Shown one piece after another: positions 17,566-26,184 of a stretch of DNA of 64,000 nt. The notes beneath the pieces were generated by a model. The model had not been told where the DNA came from and ran no database searches. It saw nothing but the letters and a program-made list of their open reading frames with translations. The first letter of the stretch is position 1; every line of letters starts with the position of its first letter. Origin of the DNA: Ignavibacteriota bacterium (GTDB lineage: Bacteria > Bacteroidota > Ignavibacteria > Ignavibacteriales > Melioribacteraceae); contig JADJGF010000001.1 of NCBI GenBank assembly GCA_016708125.1, positions 2,874,001-2,938,000 on the forward strand, read 5' to 3'. The position numbers and the translations under genes are program-made.

Positions 17566-18724
17566 GAAAAATTCACCGTTCATTTATGGAAATGTAGTTG
17601 CAGATATTTCTTTTACAAACAGAGATGAAGAAAGTAAAAAACTTTATTCTAATTTAACAAATGGAATAAATACTACAATAATTTCACCACGCAGATGGGG
17701 AAAATCTTCACTTGTTGAAAAAGTTTTTAAAGATATTCTTAAAAAAAATAAAAATACTAAAACTATTATTGTAGATTTATTTTTAACAAGTAGTGAAGAA
17801 GAATTTTTAGAACTTTTTGCAAAAGAAATCATTAAAGCTTCATCTACTAAAATTGAAGATCTTATTAAAAATTCAAAGGATTTTTTTAAACAGCTTATCC
17901 CCCAAATTAGTTTTGGAGCTGATCCAAATTCTGAATTGTCTCTAAGTTTTAATTGGACTGAATTAAAAAAAAATAAAAATGAAATCCTTGATTTAGCAGA
18001 ACAAATTGCAATTAAGAAAAAAAATAAATTTGTTATCGGTTTAGATGAATTTCAAAATCTTGCGACTTTTACTGACTATAAAAATCTTGAAAAAAATATG
18101 AGAGCTATTTGGCAGAGACAAAAACATGTTACTTATTGTATATTCGGAAGCAAACGGCATATGATGACGGAAATATTTGATAATTCAACAAGTCCTTTTT
18201 ATAGATTTGGAGATATAATTTTATTGCAAAAAATATCAACGGAAAATTGGGTTAAATTTATTAGTGATAGTTTTAAAAATTCTAAGAAATTAATTAAAAT
18301 TCAAATTGCTCACAAAATTCCAACAATTATGAAAAATCATTCATGGTATGTACAGCAATTATCACATTATACTTGGAATTTAACAGATAAAGTTGCAACG
18401 AATGTAGAAATAAAAAAAGCATTAGAGGAATTGATATCTGCAAATACTCCACTTTACCAAAAGGATATTGAACAACTAAGTAAAACGCAGATTAATTTAT
18501 TAAAAGCCATTACACAATGTGAGCAGCAATTAACGAGTGCAAATGTTATGCAAAAGTATAAACTTGGTACTCCGCGAAATGTTACAAAGAATAGAGAAAT
18601 ATTAATAAATAATGATTTTATTCATTACCAAGATGGGAAGTATGAATTTTTAGATCCCGCATTTGAATTATGGTTTAATAAAGTCTTCTATAATAAATTT
18701 ATTGAAGCTTATTTTAGTAATTAA
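17564..18724 (+). CDS. AAA/STAND-like ATPase with C-terminal winged helix
   Basis: This is a 386-aa cytoplasmic ATPase of the archaeal-type ATPase family (PF01637-like). The P-loop is SPRRWGKSSL (residues 41-50), and Walker B is FVIGLDEFQNL with Asp161-Glu162. A C-terminal winged helix (about 305-375; NREILINNDFIHYQDGKYEF, then DPAFELWF) is typical. Members occur as scattered lone genes in bacteria and archaea, and their role is largely unknown. Here it separates the flippase from glf in a glycan cluster to which it has no obvious link, and a 15-bp tandem repeat sits at its start. Recent insertion or self-regulation is a possibility. Confidence 0.8.
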   Translation: MKNSPFIYGNVVADISFTNRDEESKKLYSNLTNGINTTIISPRRWGKSSLVEKVFKDILKKNKNTKTIIVDLFLTSSEEEFLELFAKEIIKASSTKIEDLIKNSKDFFKQLIPQISFGADPNSELSLSFNWTELKKNKNEILDLAEQIAIKKKNKFVIGLDEFQNLATFTDYKNLEKNMRAIWQRQKHVTYCIFGSKRHMMTEIFDNSTSPFYRFGDIILLQKISTENWVKFISDSFKNSKKLIKIQIAHKIPTIMKNHSWYVQQLSHYTWNLTDKVATNVEIKKALEELISANTPLYQKDIEQLSKTQINLLKAITQCEQQLTSANVMQKYKLGTPRNVTKNREILINNDFIHYQDGKYEFLDPAFELWFNKVFYNKFIEAYFSN

Positions 18725-18748
18725 AAAACTATTCTAAATCAATCTTTT

Positions 18749-19849
18749 ATGAAATATGATTATCTAATTGTTGGTGCGGGATTTGCTGGAAGTGTTTTTG
18801 CAGAAAGAATTGCAAGCCAGCAAGATAAAAAAGTTTTAATTCTTGAAAAAAGAAATCATATTGGCGGAAATGCTTATGATGAATTTGATGAACATGGAAT
18901 TTTAGTTCATAGATATGGACCACATATTTTTCATACAAATAGCAAAAAAGTTTTTGATTACCTTTCACAGTTTACAGAATGGAGATTTTACGAACATAGA
19001 GTTTTAGCGAAATTAAAGAATGAACTTTATCCAATTCCGATAAATAGAACGACAATAAATAAATTATATAATAAGAAATTTACGACTGATGAAGAAGTTG
19101 CAGAGTTTTATAATTCGATTAAAGAAAAAAGATATCCAATAAAAAATTCGGAAGATATAATTATTAACCAAGTTGGTATTGATTTATACGAAAAGTTCTT
19201 TAAATTTTACACTAAGAAACAATGGAATTTAGATCCGGCGGAATTATCTTCAACAGTTTGCGGGAGAATTCCGGTAAGAACAAATGATGATGACAGATAT
19301 TTTACAGACAAATATCAATTTATGCCGAAGGACGGTTACACTAAAATGTTTGAGAAAATGTTAGATAATAAAAATATTGAGATTTTGCTAAATACAGATT
19401 ACAAGAAAATTGTAAATGAAATTGTTTTTGATAAAATGATTTATACCGGACCAGTAGATTATTTCTTCGATTATAAATTTGGGAAATTACCTTATCGATC
19501 AATCAGATTTGAATGGGAGAATATTAATGAAGAAAAGTTTCAAGAAGTTGCTCAAGTAAATTATACTGAGAAAGAGGTAGATTTCACAAGAGTTGTTGAA
19601 CACAAACATTTATCCGGACAAATAAAAAATTTAACTACAATTAGCCGAGAGTTTTCTCAAAAAGATGGCGAACCATTTTATCCAATACCAAATAATGAAA
19701 ATGAAATTATTTATAAAAAATATAATAATGAAGCTGATAAACTAAATAATATAATTTTCGCCGGACGTTTGGCAGAATATAAATATTATAATATGGATCA
19801 AGTGGTTGCTAATACGCTAAATCTATTTTTAAATCAGTCAAATAAATGA
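18749..19849 (+). CDS. glf: UDP-galactopyranose mutase
   Basis: Glf converts UDP-galactopyranose to UDP-galactofuranose, using reduced FAD. The 366-aa protein has the FAD dinucleotide fold at its N-terminus (GAGFAGSVFAERI), then LILEKRNHIGGNAYD and RYGPHIFHTN, all diagnostic of Glf. The C-terminal AGRLAEYKYYNMDQVV motif closes the flavin site. Length is normal. It overlaps the next glycosyltransferase by 4 nt. Its presence predicts galactofuranose in the glycan made by this cluster. Confidence 0.97.
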   Translation: MKYDYLIVGAGFAGSVFAERIASQQDKKVLILEKRNHIGGNAYDEFDEHGILVHRYGPHIFHTNSKKVFDYLSQFTEWRFYEHRVLAKLKNELYPIPINRTTINKLYNKKFTTDEEVAEFYNSIKEKRYPIKNSEDIIINQVGIDLYEKFFKFYTKKQWNLDPAELSSTVCGRIPVRTNDDDRYFTDKYQFMPKDGYTKMFEKMLDNKNIEILLNTDYKKIVNEIVFDKMIYTGPVDYFFDYKFGKLPYRSIRFEWENINEEKFQEVAQVNYTEKEVDFTRVVEHKHLSGQIKNLTTISREFSQKDGEPFYPIPNNENEIIYKKYNNEADKLNNIIFAGRLAEYKYYNMDQVVANTLNLFLNQSNK

Positions 19850-20808
19850 AAAAAAAGATTCCAATTCTTTTAGTTGTAAATAATCGTCCACATCTTTTAA
19901 CTATCATACTTAATAGATTACTTAAATATACTGACTGGAATATATTTGAGCTTTGGATTCTTGATAATTTTGGATCTGATTCTGTCAAACACATCATTTC
20001 TGCATATACTTGTAAATATTCTCATATAAGAGTGTTTGAACAAAATTTCAATCAGATTTCTATAATACAAAATGAAATTATTAAAAAACTCAAAGCAGAA
20101 ATTTATATTAAATTAGACGATGATATTTTTGTTACTAAAAACTGGACAAATGGATTTGTAAATGTTTTAGAAAGAAATAAAAGTAGCATAAGTATTGGTT
20201 CAGTTGTTATTCCCGTCAATGGATACGGTTGGAAAATATTTTTAGAAAGTATGAATCTTGTACAAAAATTCAACGAAAGATTTCCAAATATAAACATAAT
20301 ACAAGGTTGTATGGAGCCAGCAGTTTGGGGGAATAATGAAGTAGTCAACTTTATTTGGGAAAATTCATTAAATATTGATATTACCACTGAAAGATTTATA
20401 AATAATAATTTACAAATCAAAGATTTTGGCGTTCCATATAGATATTCAATTGGGGCAATCAGTTTTACTCACGATTTTTGGGAGAAGATGGGTGGGTGGA
20501 AAGTTGATTCTAATTTCTCTAAAAAATGGAGAATTAACCAAATATTAACTGAATTAAATCAAAATATTGCTAAAATTAGAAAACGTGAACAACAAAGAAG
20601 AATTCAAAAAATTATTAATATTTTAACATCGATAGATACATCAGCTTTAGGAGTTGAAGAAGAATATTTATTTGAATTTTCCAACAGAAACAACCTCAAT
20701 CAATATGTAACAAATGAAAGCATTGTATTTCACTTTTCTTTTGGTGCGACAAATGAATATTTAATGAAAAAAAAATTTTTGGATATTTTAAAGTATGAAT
20801 CAATCTGA
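19846..20808 (+). CDS. GT-A-type glycosyltransferase
   Basis: This is a 320-aa cytoplasmic protein with a GT2-like nucleotide-sugar fold: an N-terminal beta strand (PILLVVNNRPHLL) and the acidic metal-binding cluster LDDDIF (Asp91-93). The middle (VVIPVNGYGWKIF onward) and the C-terminal half are divergent, and no acceptor can be named. It overlaps glf by 4 nt and the next GT2 gene by 14 nt, so all three are likely cotranslated. Linkage to glf makes a galactofuranosyl role possible, but this is not shown by a motif. Confidence 0.72.
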   Translation: MKKKIPILLVVNNRPHLLTIILNRLLKYTDWNIFELWILDNFGSDSVKHIISAYTCKYSHIRVFEQNFNQISIIQNEIIKKLKAEIYIKLDDDIFVTKNWTNGFVNVLERNKSSISIGSVVIPVNGYGWKIFLESMNLVQKFNERFPNINIIQGCMEPAVWGNNEVVNFIWENSLNIDITTERFINNNLQIKDFGVPYRYSIGAISFTHDFWEKMGGWKVDSNFSKKWRINQILTELNQNIAKIRKREQQRRIQKIINILTSIDTSALGVEEEYLFEFSNRNNLNQYVTNESIVFHFSFGATNEYLMKKKFLDILKYESI

Positions 20809-21694
20809 AAATTCACAATTAGTTACAGTAAATATTCTTTCTTATAATAGAAAAGATCAATTAAAAATTACTTTAACAAAAGTTTACGAACAAGATTATA
20901 AAAACATTGAAGTTATTGTTGTTGATAATGCTTCTTCTGATGGAACTCAAGAAATGGTTAAACAAGAGTTTCCTAATGTAATTTTAATTGAATTAAATGA
21001 GAATATTGGGATTGCCGGTTGGAATAAAGGTTTTGAAATTGCAAAAGGAGAATATGTTTTAGTTTTGGATGATGATGCTTATCCTGAAAAAACAGCTTTA
21101 GGGAATTGTGTTCAAAAAATAAAAGAAAATAGTTTAATAGGTGGAATTACACTAAATATTATAGATTTAAATGATAATAATGATAATTTTAGAACATCCT
21201 GGCTTCCCAATCATCATATTTCTGAATGTTACTGGCCAATATTTTTAGGTTGTGCTTTTTTTTTAAAGAATGGTTTATTAGGTAAAAGTCCTATGCCGAA
21301 AGATTATTTTATTTTTCAGCATGAATTACCTGTTGCTGCAGATATATATAATTTGGGATTTAAAATTTATTACAATAAGAATTATTTATCATATCATTTC
21401 TTTAAAGATCAAACAAATTACAATATAGTTGCTGATCAATATGGATTTAGAAACAATTTTAAGTTTATCATAAAATATTTACCGAGAACAATTATAATAT
21501 TTTACTTAACTCAGATAATTCTTTTTTATTCGACGCGGTCGATTAGAAAAATGTGGTTTAGAAAGTTTTTGGAAATAGTTTTTTCTGAAAAGATTTTAAT
21601 AACTAATTCGAATAGAATATCATATAAATATTTTTGGCAATTAAGGAAATATCATTTTTTTAATCAAACATTGTTTTCTAAAATTATAAAATGA
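20795..21694 (+). CDS. GT2-family glycosyltransferase
   Basis: This is a 299-aa protein with clear GT2 features: VTVNILSYNRKDQLK at the start, VVDNASSDGTQEM (residues 43-55), NENIGIAGWNKGFEIAKGEY, and the DDD metal motif (Asp92-94). A hydrophobic C-terminal segment (about 220-245) suggests membrane association. The pattern is that of rhamnosyl- or galactofuranosyltransferase-like GT2 enzymes; donor and acceptor are unknown. It overlaps the previous gene by 14 nt and the next by 4 nt. Confidence 0.88.
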   Translation: MNQSENSQLVTVNILSYNRKDQLKITLTKVYEQDYKNIEVIVVDNASSDGTQEMVKQEFPNVILIELNENIGIAGWNKGFEIAKGEYVLVLDDDAYPEKTALGNCVQKIKENSLIGGITLNIIDLNDNNDNFRTSWLPNHHISECYWPIFLGCAFFLKNGLLGKSPMPKDYFIFQHELPVAADIYNLGFKIYYNKNYLSYHFFKDQTNYNIVADQYGFRNNFKFIIKYLPRTIIIFYLTQIILFYSTRSIRKMWFRKFLEIVFSEKILITNSNRISYKYFWQLRKYHFFNQTLFSKIIK

Positions 21695-22758
21695 AAATCC
21701 TCTTTTTAGTTAATGAGCTTTTAACAGTTTGTGGAGTCAGTAAACACTTCTACAATTTACTCGGTGGGTTAATTAAATATTACCCAGGAAATGAATATTA
21801 CGTTATTTGCGGTGGGGGCGATGCAATTGAAAAATTTGAAAGTTTAGGAATAAATGTAGTAATAAACAATAAAATTAGACATGAAACACGTTCAATTAAA
21901 GGTTATATATTTGCAATAAAAAATATTCGTCATTTTGTTAAAAAGAATAAAATTGATATCATTCATTCACATCATCATTATGCCGCAAGTTTATCACAAA
22001 AAGCTGTTAAATTAAGTAAAACAAAAACTATCTTTACGAATCATGGAATACTTCCAGAAATTGGAATATTGAATCATTTTAATGGAGATAAAATAATTGT
22101 TGTGAATGAACATGTTAGAGAATACTTAATTCAGAGAAAAATTAGAAAAGAAGATGATATTTTTCTAATTAGACATGGGTTCCCAATTATTAAAATAAAT
22201 AAAATAAGGTCTGATAGATTAAAAGTAATCACCGGAGGAAGATTTGTAAAAGAAAAATATTTTGATGAATACATCAAAGCTATTGCAAATTTATCAAATG
22301 AAATAAAGCAAAAAGCTGAGTTTTATATTGCTGGAGATGGCGAAGAAGAAATTAAACTAAGAAAACTAAATAATGAACTAAATGCAGGTATAATATTTTT
22401 AGGAAAAATTAGTGATTTTCAAAAAAAAATGTATGAAACTAACATTTTTGTTTTTACTTCCAAATTAATAGCAGAGGGTTTTCCAACTATAATTGTTGAA
22501 GCTGGAATTGCTGAAAATTTAATAATTACATCAAATTTTGTAGGATTAGATAAAGTTTTATCAAGTGACAAAGTTTTAATAATTGAAAATGGGAATATTG
22601 AAATGCTAACACAAAAATTAGAAGAAGCTATTTTAAATTTTGACAATCATAAAATAAAAGTTAAAAATATGACAGAGATTATCGAAAAATATTTTAATCA
22701 ACATGATATGATTGAAAAAACAGTTTCACTCTATAAAGAGATCTTATGTTGCAGATGA
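21691..22758 (+). CDS. GT4-family glycosyltransferase
   Basis: This is a 355-aa GT-B-fold retaining glycosyltransferase. The N-terminal domain begins KILFLVNELLTVCGVSKHF (the glycine loop), has IIHSHHHYAA in the middle, and the C-terminal domain has VITGGRFVKEKYFDEYIKA and AEGFPTIIVEA, where the E-x7-E type motif lies. The donor sugar cannot be told. It ends the first tightly overlapping group of the cluster; a 277-nt gap with a gene remnant follows. Confidence 0.88.
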   Translation: MKILFLVNELLTVCGVSKHFYNLLGGLIKYYPGNEYYVICGGGDAIEKFESLGINVVINNKIRHETRSIKGYIFAIKNIRHFVKKNKIDIIHSHHHYAASLSQKAVKLSKTKTIFTNHGILPEIGILNHFNGDKIIVVNEHVREYLIQRKIRKEDDIFLIRHGFPIIKINKIRSDRLKVITGGRFVKEKYFDEYIKAIANLSNEIKQKAEFYIAGDGEEEIKLRKLNNELNAGIIFLGKISDFQKKMYETNIFVFTSKLIAEGFPTIIVEAGIAENLIITSNFVGLDKVLSSDKVLIIENGNIEMLTQKLEEAILNFDNHKIKVKNMTEIIEKYFNQHDMIEKTVSLYKEILCCR

Positions 22759-22890
22759 AGTGAAAAAACTAAGTCTTCATAACTAATCTCTTCTTGGTTT
22801 AATAAAAGTAATTTATTCGGTTAATTTTTTATTCATATTGAATTAACTAAGCATTTTCAAACTACGGATATTTTATCTTGTGAAAAATAA

Positions 22891-23016
22891 AATTTTATCT
22901 ATGAGAATATATCTACTCCTAATGTTAAATTAAAAAATATTCAAAATGAATTTACATGGGAAAAAGTTATCTTAAATTATTATCTACTATTTAAAAATGT
23001 TATTATTGCTAGATAA
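22891..23016 (+). pseudogene. Remnant of a glycosyltransferase C-terminus
   Basis: An open frame of 41 codons without a start ends in a C-terminal pattern common in GT4 enzymes (NEFTWEKVILNYYLLFKNV; compare the E-F-S-W-E-K-I...Y..LY motif). Its upstream frame is closed by a stop at 22888. It lies in the 277-nt gap between two GT4 genes and probably marks a deleted glycosyltransferase. The rest of the gap is AT-rich and shows nothing else. Confidence 0.35.
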
Positions 23017-23035
23017 TTGATATATAAATTTCTAT

Positions 23036-24094
23036 ATGATTAAAAAGACAATTATTCATATTGTTGGAGCATCAACTTATGATGGTACTTTTATCTTTGC
23101 ACTTCACTTATCAAAAATTCTTAAAAGTTATAACCATAAAATATTTAATCAGGTAATTGGAAGTGCACAAGATCAAGCATTACAACTAGGATATAATTTA
23201 TTATTTTCAACAATTACAAATAAAATAATAAGAGTAATAAAGTACATTCATTTCTTGATTCAAATAAAAAAGGAAGAAAATCAAAATATTATATTCCATT
23301 ATCATTCTGGCAGTTTATTCTTACTTCTATATACTGTTTTAATTTCAAGGTCAAAACTAATAATAACGTTACATTGCAAAAATGTACATTGCAAGAATTC
23401 AAAATATATCTCATTGTTCAGAAAATTTATATACAAATTTATTTTTAGTCAATCTAAACTAATAACAGTTTCTCATGCTGCATATGATGAAATTCATTAT
23501 ATTTTCCCTCAGTTTGAAATCCAAATTATACAGAACTATATCTCTTTTGATATCACTTCGACTAGAACAGATTATCAACTTTTGTTTGGATATTTAGGAC
23601 AAATATCATCTTCAAAGGGGATTGAAGACATTTTAAAATTTGCAAGTTACTTTGAGCCAAAAAAATCAAAAATAGTTGTAATGGGAGATGTAAAAGAAAA
23701 AATATATAAGGAAAAAATAAGAATACTGAATAATAAGATTGAATATTTTTATCCTAACTTAGATAAAACTATATTTTTCAAAAAAATTGATTTTTTACTA
23801 TTTCCGTCAAAATCACAATATGAAAGCTTTGGATTAGTAATTTTAGAGGCTATTTTGAATTATAAACCAGTTATTTGCTATAAGACTGCTTCAAATCTTG
23901 AATTATTAACTGAAGAATATCCCTTATTTGTTAATGATTTTTTAACTCATACAATTATTCAGAAAGTTAATAATTTTTTGCAAAATGAAGATGAAAAAGA
24001 AAAATTATTCAAAATATATAATGAATTGAAAACAATTGTTGCTAAAAAAGAATTTCAGAAAAATTATGAAGTCATATTTCAAAAAGTTAAATAA
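23036..24094 (+). CDS. GT4-family glycosyltransferase
   Basis: This is a 352-aa GT-B-type protein. The N-terminus IIHIVGASTYDGTFIFALHL and the C-terminal domain (LFGYLGQISSSKGIEDILKF, then FPSKSQYESFGLVILEA with the E...E retaining motif) are typical of GT4. No clear Shine-Dalgarno precedes the ATG. Gene remnants lie on both sides, so this part of the cluster looks rearranged. Donor and acceptor unknown. Confidence 0.85.
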   Translation: MIKKTIIHIVGASTYDGTFIFALHLSKILKSYNHKIFNQVIGSAQDQALQLGYNLLFSTITNKIIRVIKYIHFLIQIKKEENQNIIFHYHSGSLFLLLYTVLISRSKLIITLHCKNVHCKNSKYISLFRKFIYKFIFSQSKLITVSHAAYDEIHYIFPQFEIQIIQNYISFDITSTRTDYQLLFGYLGQISSSKGIEDILKFASYFEPKKSKIVVMGDVKEKIYKEKIRILNNKIEYFYPNLDKTIFFKKIDFLLFPSKSQYESFGLVILEAILNYKPVICYKTASNLELLTEEYPLFVNDFLTHTIIQKVNNFLQNEDEKEKLFKIYNELKTIVAKKEFQKNYEVIFQKVK

Positions 24095-24104
24095 GATAAA
24101 AACC

Positions 24105-24272
24105 ATGATCATTATACATATAATTAATAATAATATCATAAAATATAGTTACATAAAAATATTTCGTCAATTTTTACATAATGTTTTTGATACAAATGGA
24201 GCTGTTTATATAACTAGAAAGCAATTCATTAGTACGTATACTCATTCAAAAAAAAATAGTTTTTATTTATAA
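24105..24272 (+). pseudogene. Short orphan frame, possibly a truncated gene start
   Basis: A 55-codon frame begins IIIHIINNNIIKYSYIKIF and continues FLHNVFDTNGAVYITRKQF, then stops. The opening resembles the first 40 residues of cytoplasmic glycosyltransferases, but the remainder is absent. It sits in the 187-nt space between two GT4 genes. It may be a decayed gene or a small unknown protein. Confidence 0.3.
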
Positions 24273-24281
24273 AAGTTATTT

Positions 24282-25352
24282 ATGAATATTCTGCATTTAA
24301 CTAAAGATTATACAAAAATAAACGGCATTACAACTGCAATTGAAAATTTAATTGCTGCAGATAAATTAAATTTTCATTATGTCTTAAGTAACTTTGTTGA
24401 TGATGCCTTTCAATGTAGTAATCACTGTATTTATCTTAACACAAGTTTGCCAATATCAGTTTCAAAAATTATTTATAATATTTTTAAGTTAAAACAATTA
24501 TGTAAAAAATATCATATTGGTATTATCCATTGCCATCATCGCTATTTCGATTTATTAGCAAGCTCACTTAAATGTATTATTAAAATTGAAGTTGTAACTA
24601 CAGTACACAGTAAAGTTTATGGAAAGAAAATACTTAGTTACAAAGCTGATAAATTAGTTGCAGTTGGAGAAAGCATAAAAGAGCATTTAATCGATTATTT
24701 TAGAATTGATGAAAAAAGGATAGCTGTTATAAATAATTTTATTAATCCAAATGTTATAAATGTTACCAGAAATAAAAATGAAATTATTGAGGAGCTTAAT
24801 ATATTGCCTTCGTACTATATTGTTGGTTATGTTGGCAGATTTGATATTGAGGAAAAAGGCATTGATATTCTGTTGGATGCAATAAAACTAATCATTAAGG
24901 ATAAACAAGATATTGTTTTTATTTTTATCGGGGATGGTGCTGATAAAAATTATATTATAAATGAAAGCAAAGAATTTGAGACTAATATTAGAGTAATAGG
25001 TTCTAAAATAGATATTTTTAATTACATGCAGATATTTGATATGATTATTTTATCTTCTCGTATTGATCCTTTCCCTTTAGTAATGTTGGAAGCAGCTTAC
25101 TTAAAAATCCCGTTTATCGGGAGTAATGTTGATGGAATTCCAGAAATAATTGAACATAATGTAAATGGTATTTTATTTGAGTCTGAAAATGCAGAAGATT
25201 TAGCTAAGAAAATTGAATTCCTTTTAGAAAATGCAGACTTTGCACAAAAATTAGGTGAGAACCTTTATAAAAAAGTTATTGAAAATTATACTGCTGAAAA
25301 AAATATCAATAAAATTGAGAATTTGTATCGTCAACAATTTATTTCTGAATAA
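24282..25352 (+). CDS. GT4-family glycosyltransferase
   Basis: This is a 356-aa GT-B glycosyltransferase. Features in order: NILHLTKDYTKINGITTAI (N-terminal loop), IIHCHHRYFDLLASS, then the C-terminal domain YIVGYVGRFDIEEKGIDIL, FIFIGDGADKNY, and SSRIDPFPLVMLEAAYLKIP, with the E-x7-E motif region. This is the standard GT4 pattern, and more canonical than its upstream neighbour. The sugar is unknown. It is 79 nt upstream of the WecG/TagA-type gene. Confidence 0.9.
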   Translation: MNILHLTKDYTKINGITTAIENLIAADKLNFHYVLSNFVDDAFQCSNHCIYLNTSLPISVSKIIYNIFKLKQLCKKYHIGIIHCHHRYFDLLASSLKCIIKIEVVTTVHSKVYGKKILSYKADKLVAVGESIKEHLIDYFRIDEKRIAVINNFINPNVINVTRNKNEIIEELNILPSYYIVGYVGRFDIEEKGIDILLDAIKLIIKDKQDIVFIFIGDGADKNYIINESKEFETNIRVIGSKIDIFNYMQIFDMIILSSRIDPFPLVMLEAAYLKIPFIGSNVDGIPEIIEHNVNGILFESENAEDLAKKIEFLLENADFAQKLGENLYKKVIENYTAEKNINKIENLYRQQFISE

Positions 25353-25431
25353 TTTGTTTGAATATTTTTTTAATGAAATAAATTAGAATTGTTATTTAAT
25401 TAACTTTAACTTTGATAAAAATAATCCTAAA

Positions 25432-26184
25432 ATGAATGAAAAAATAAATATACTTGGATTTCAGTTTACTAATTCAACATTTGAAGAGTTAGCTGAGAAA
25501 GTCGAAGAAAATATAACAAAAAGGCAGAAATATTTAATCCATAATATAAATCCTTACATATTATTGGAAGCATTGAAAAGAAAAAGTTTTTACCAATTAC
25601 TAATTTCATTTTCTGATTTATACCTTGATGGAATTGGTATTTTTATTGCAGCTAAAATATTATACGGGAAGAATAGCTTTAAAAAAAAAATAACTGGCAC
25701 TGACTTATATCCCTTTTTATTCCGTTTAGCTGATCAAAAAAAATATGATGTTTTTTTTTGGGGTGGAAGTGAATTAGCATGTAGTACAATTAATAGTGTA
25801 TTATTGAAGGATTATCCCAACGTGAATTTAGTAGGTAATTTCTCTAGGAATTTTAACGATATAAACTATATCAAAAGTCAAATTAATGAATTTTTACCGG
25901 ATATGATATTCATTGGTTTGGGTACTCCAGTTCAAGAAAATGTATCAAAAGATTTATTTGATTGCTGTAATGTAAAATTTATAATTTGTGTTGGGAGCGG
26001 TCTCGATTATATTTCTGGAGTATATAAAAGAGCTCCGATAATTTTCCGAAAAATCGGTATTGAATGGTTGGTGCGGTTAATTTATAATCCCAAACAATAT
26101 TGGAAACGTTACTTAATCGGCATCCCATTATTTATATTTAGAATAATAAAATTTAAATTTAGTATGAAAAAGGAATCAAATTGA
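25432..26184 (+). CDS. WecG/TagA/CpsF-family (GT26) glycosyltransferase
   Basis: This is a 250-aa enzyme of family GT26, which adds the second sugar (such as ManNAc or ManNAcA) to undecaprenyl-linked GlcNAc. Visible motifs are NPYILLEALKR, YLDGIGIFIAAKIL, ITGTDLYPFLF, FIGLGTPVQE (the family's hallmark) and VGSGLDYISGVYKRAP. The C-terminal basic segment (PKQYWKRYLIG) fits membrane association. Its stop codon overlaps the start of the PorU-like gene (TTGA at 26181-26184), which suggests translational coupling between glycan synthesis and that surface protein. Confidence 0.93.
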   Translation: MNEKINILGFQFTNSTFEELAEKVEENITKRQKYLIHNINPYILLEALKRKSFYQLLISFSDLYLDGIGIFIAAKILYGKNSFKKKITGTDLYPFLFRLADQKKYDVFFWGGSELACSTINSVLLKDYPNVNLVGNFSRNFNDINYIKSQINEFLPDMIFIGLGTPVQENVSKDLFDCCNVKFIICVGSGLDYISGVYKRAPIIFRKIGIEWLVRLIYNPKQYWKRYLIGIPLFIFRIIKFKFSMKKESN

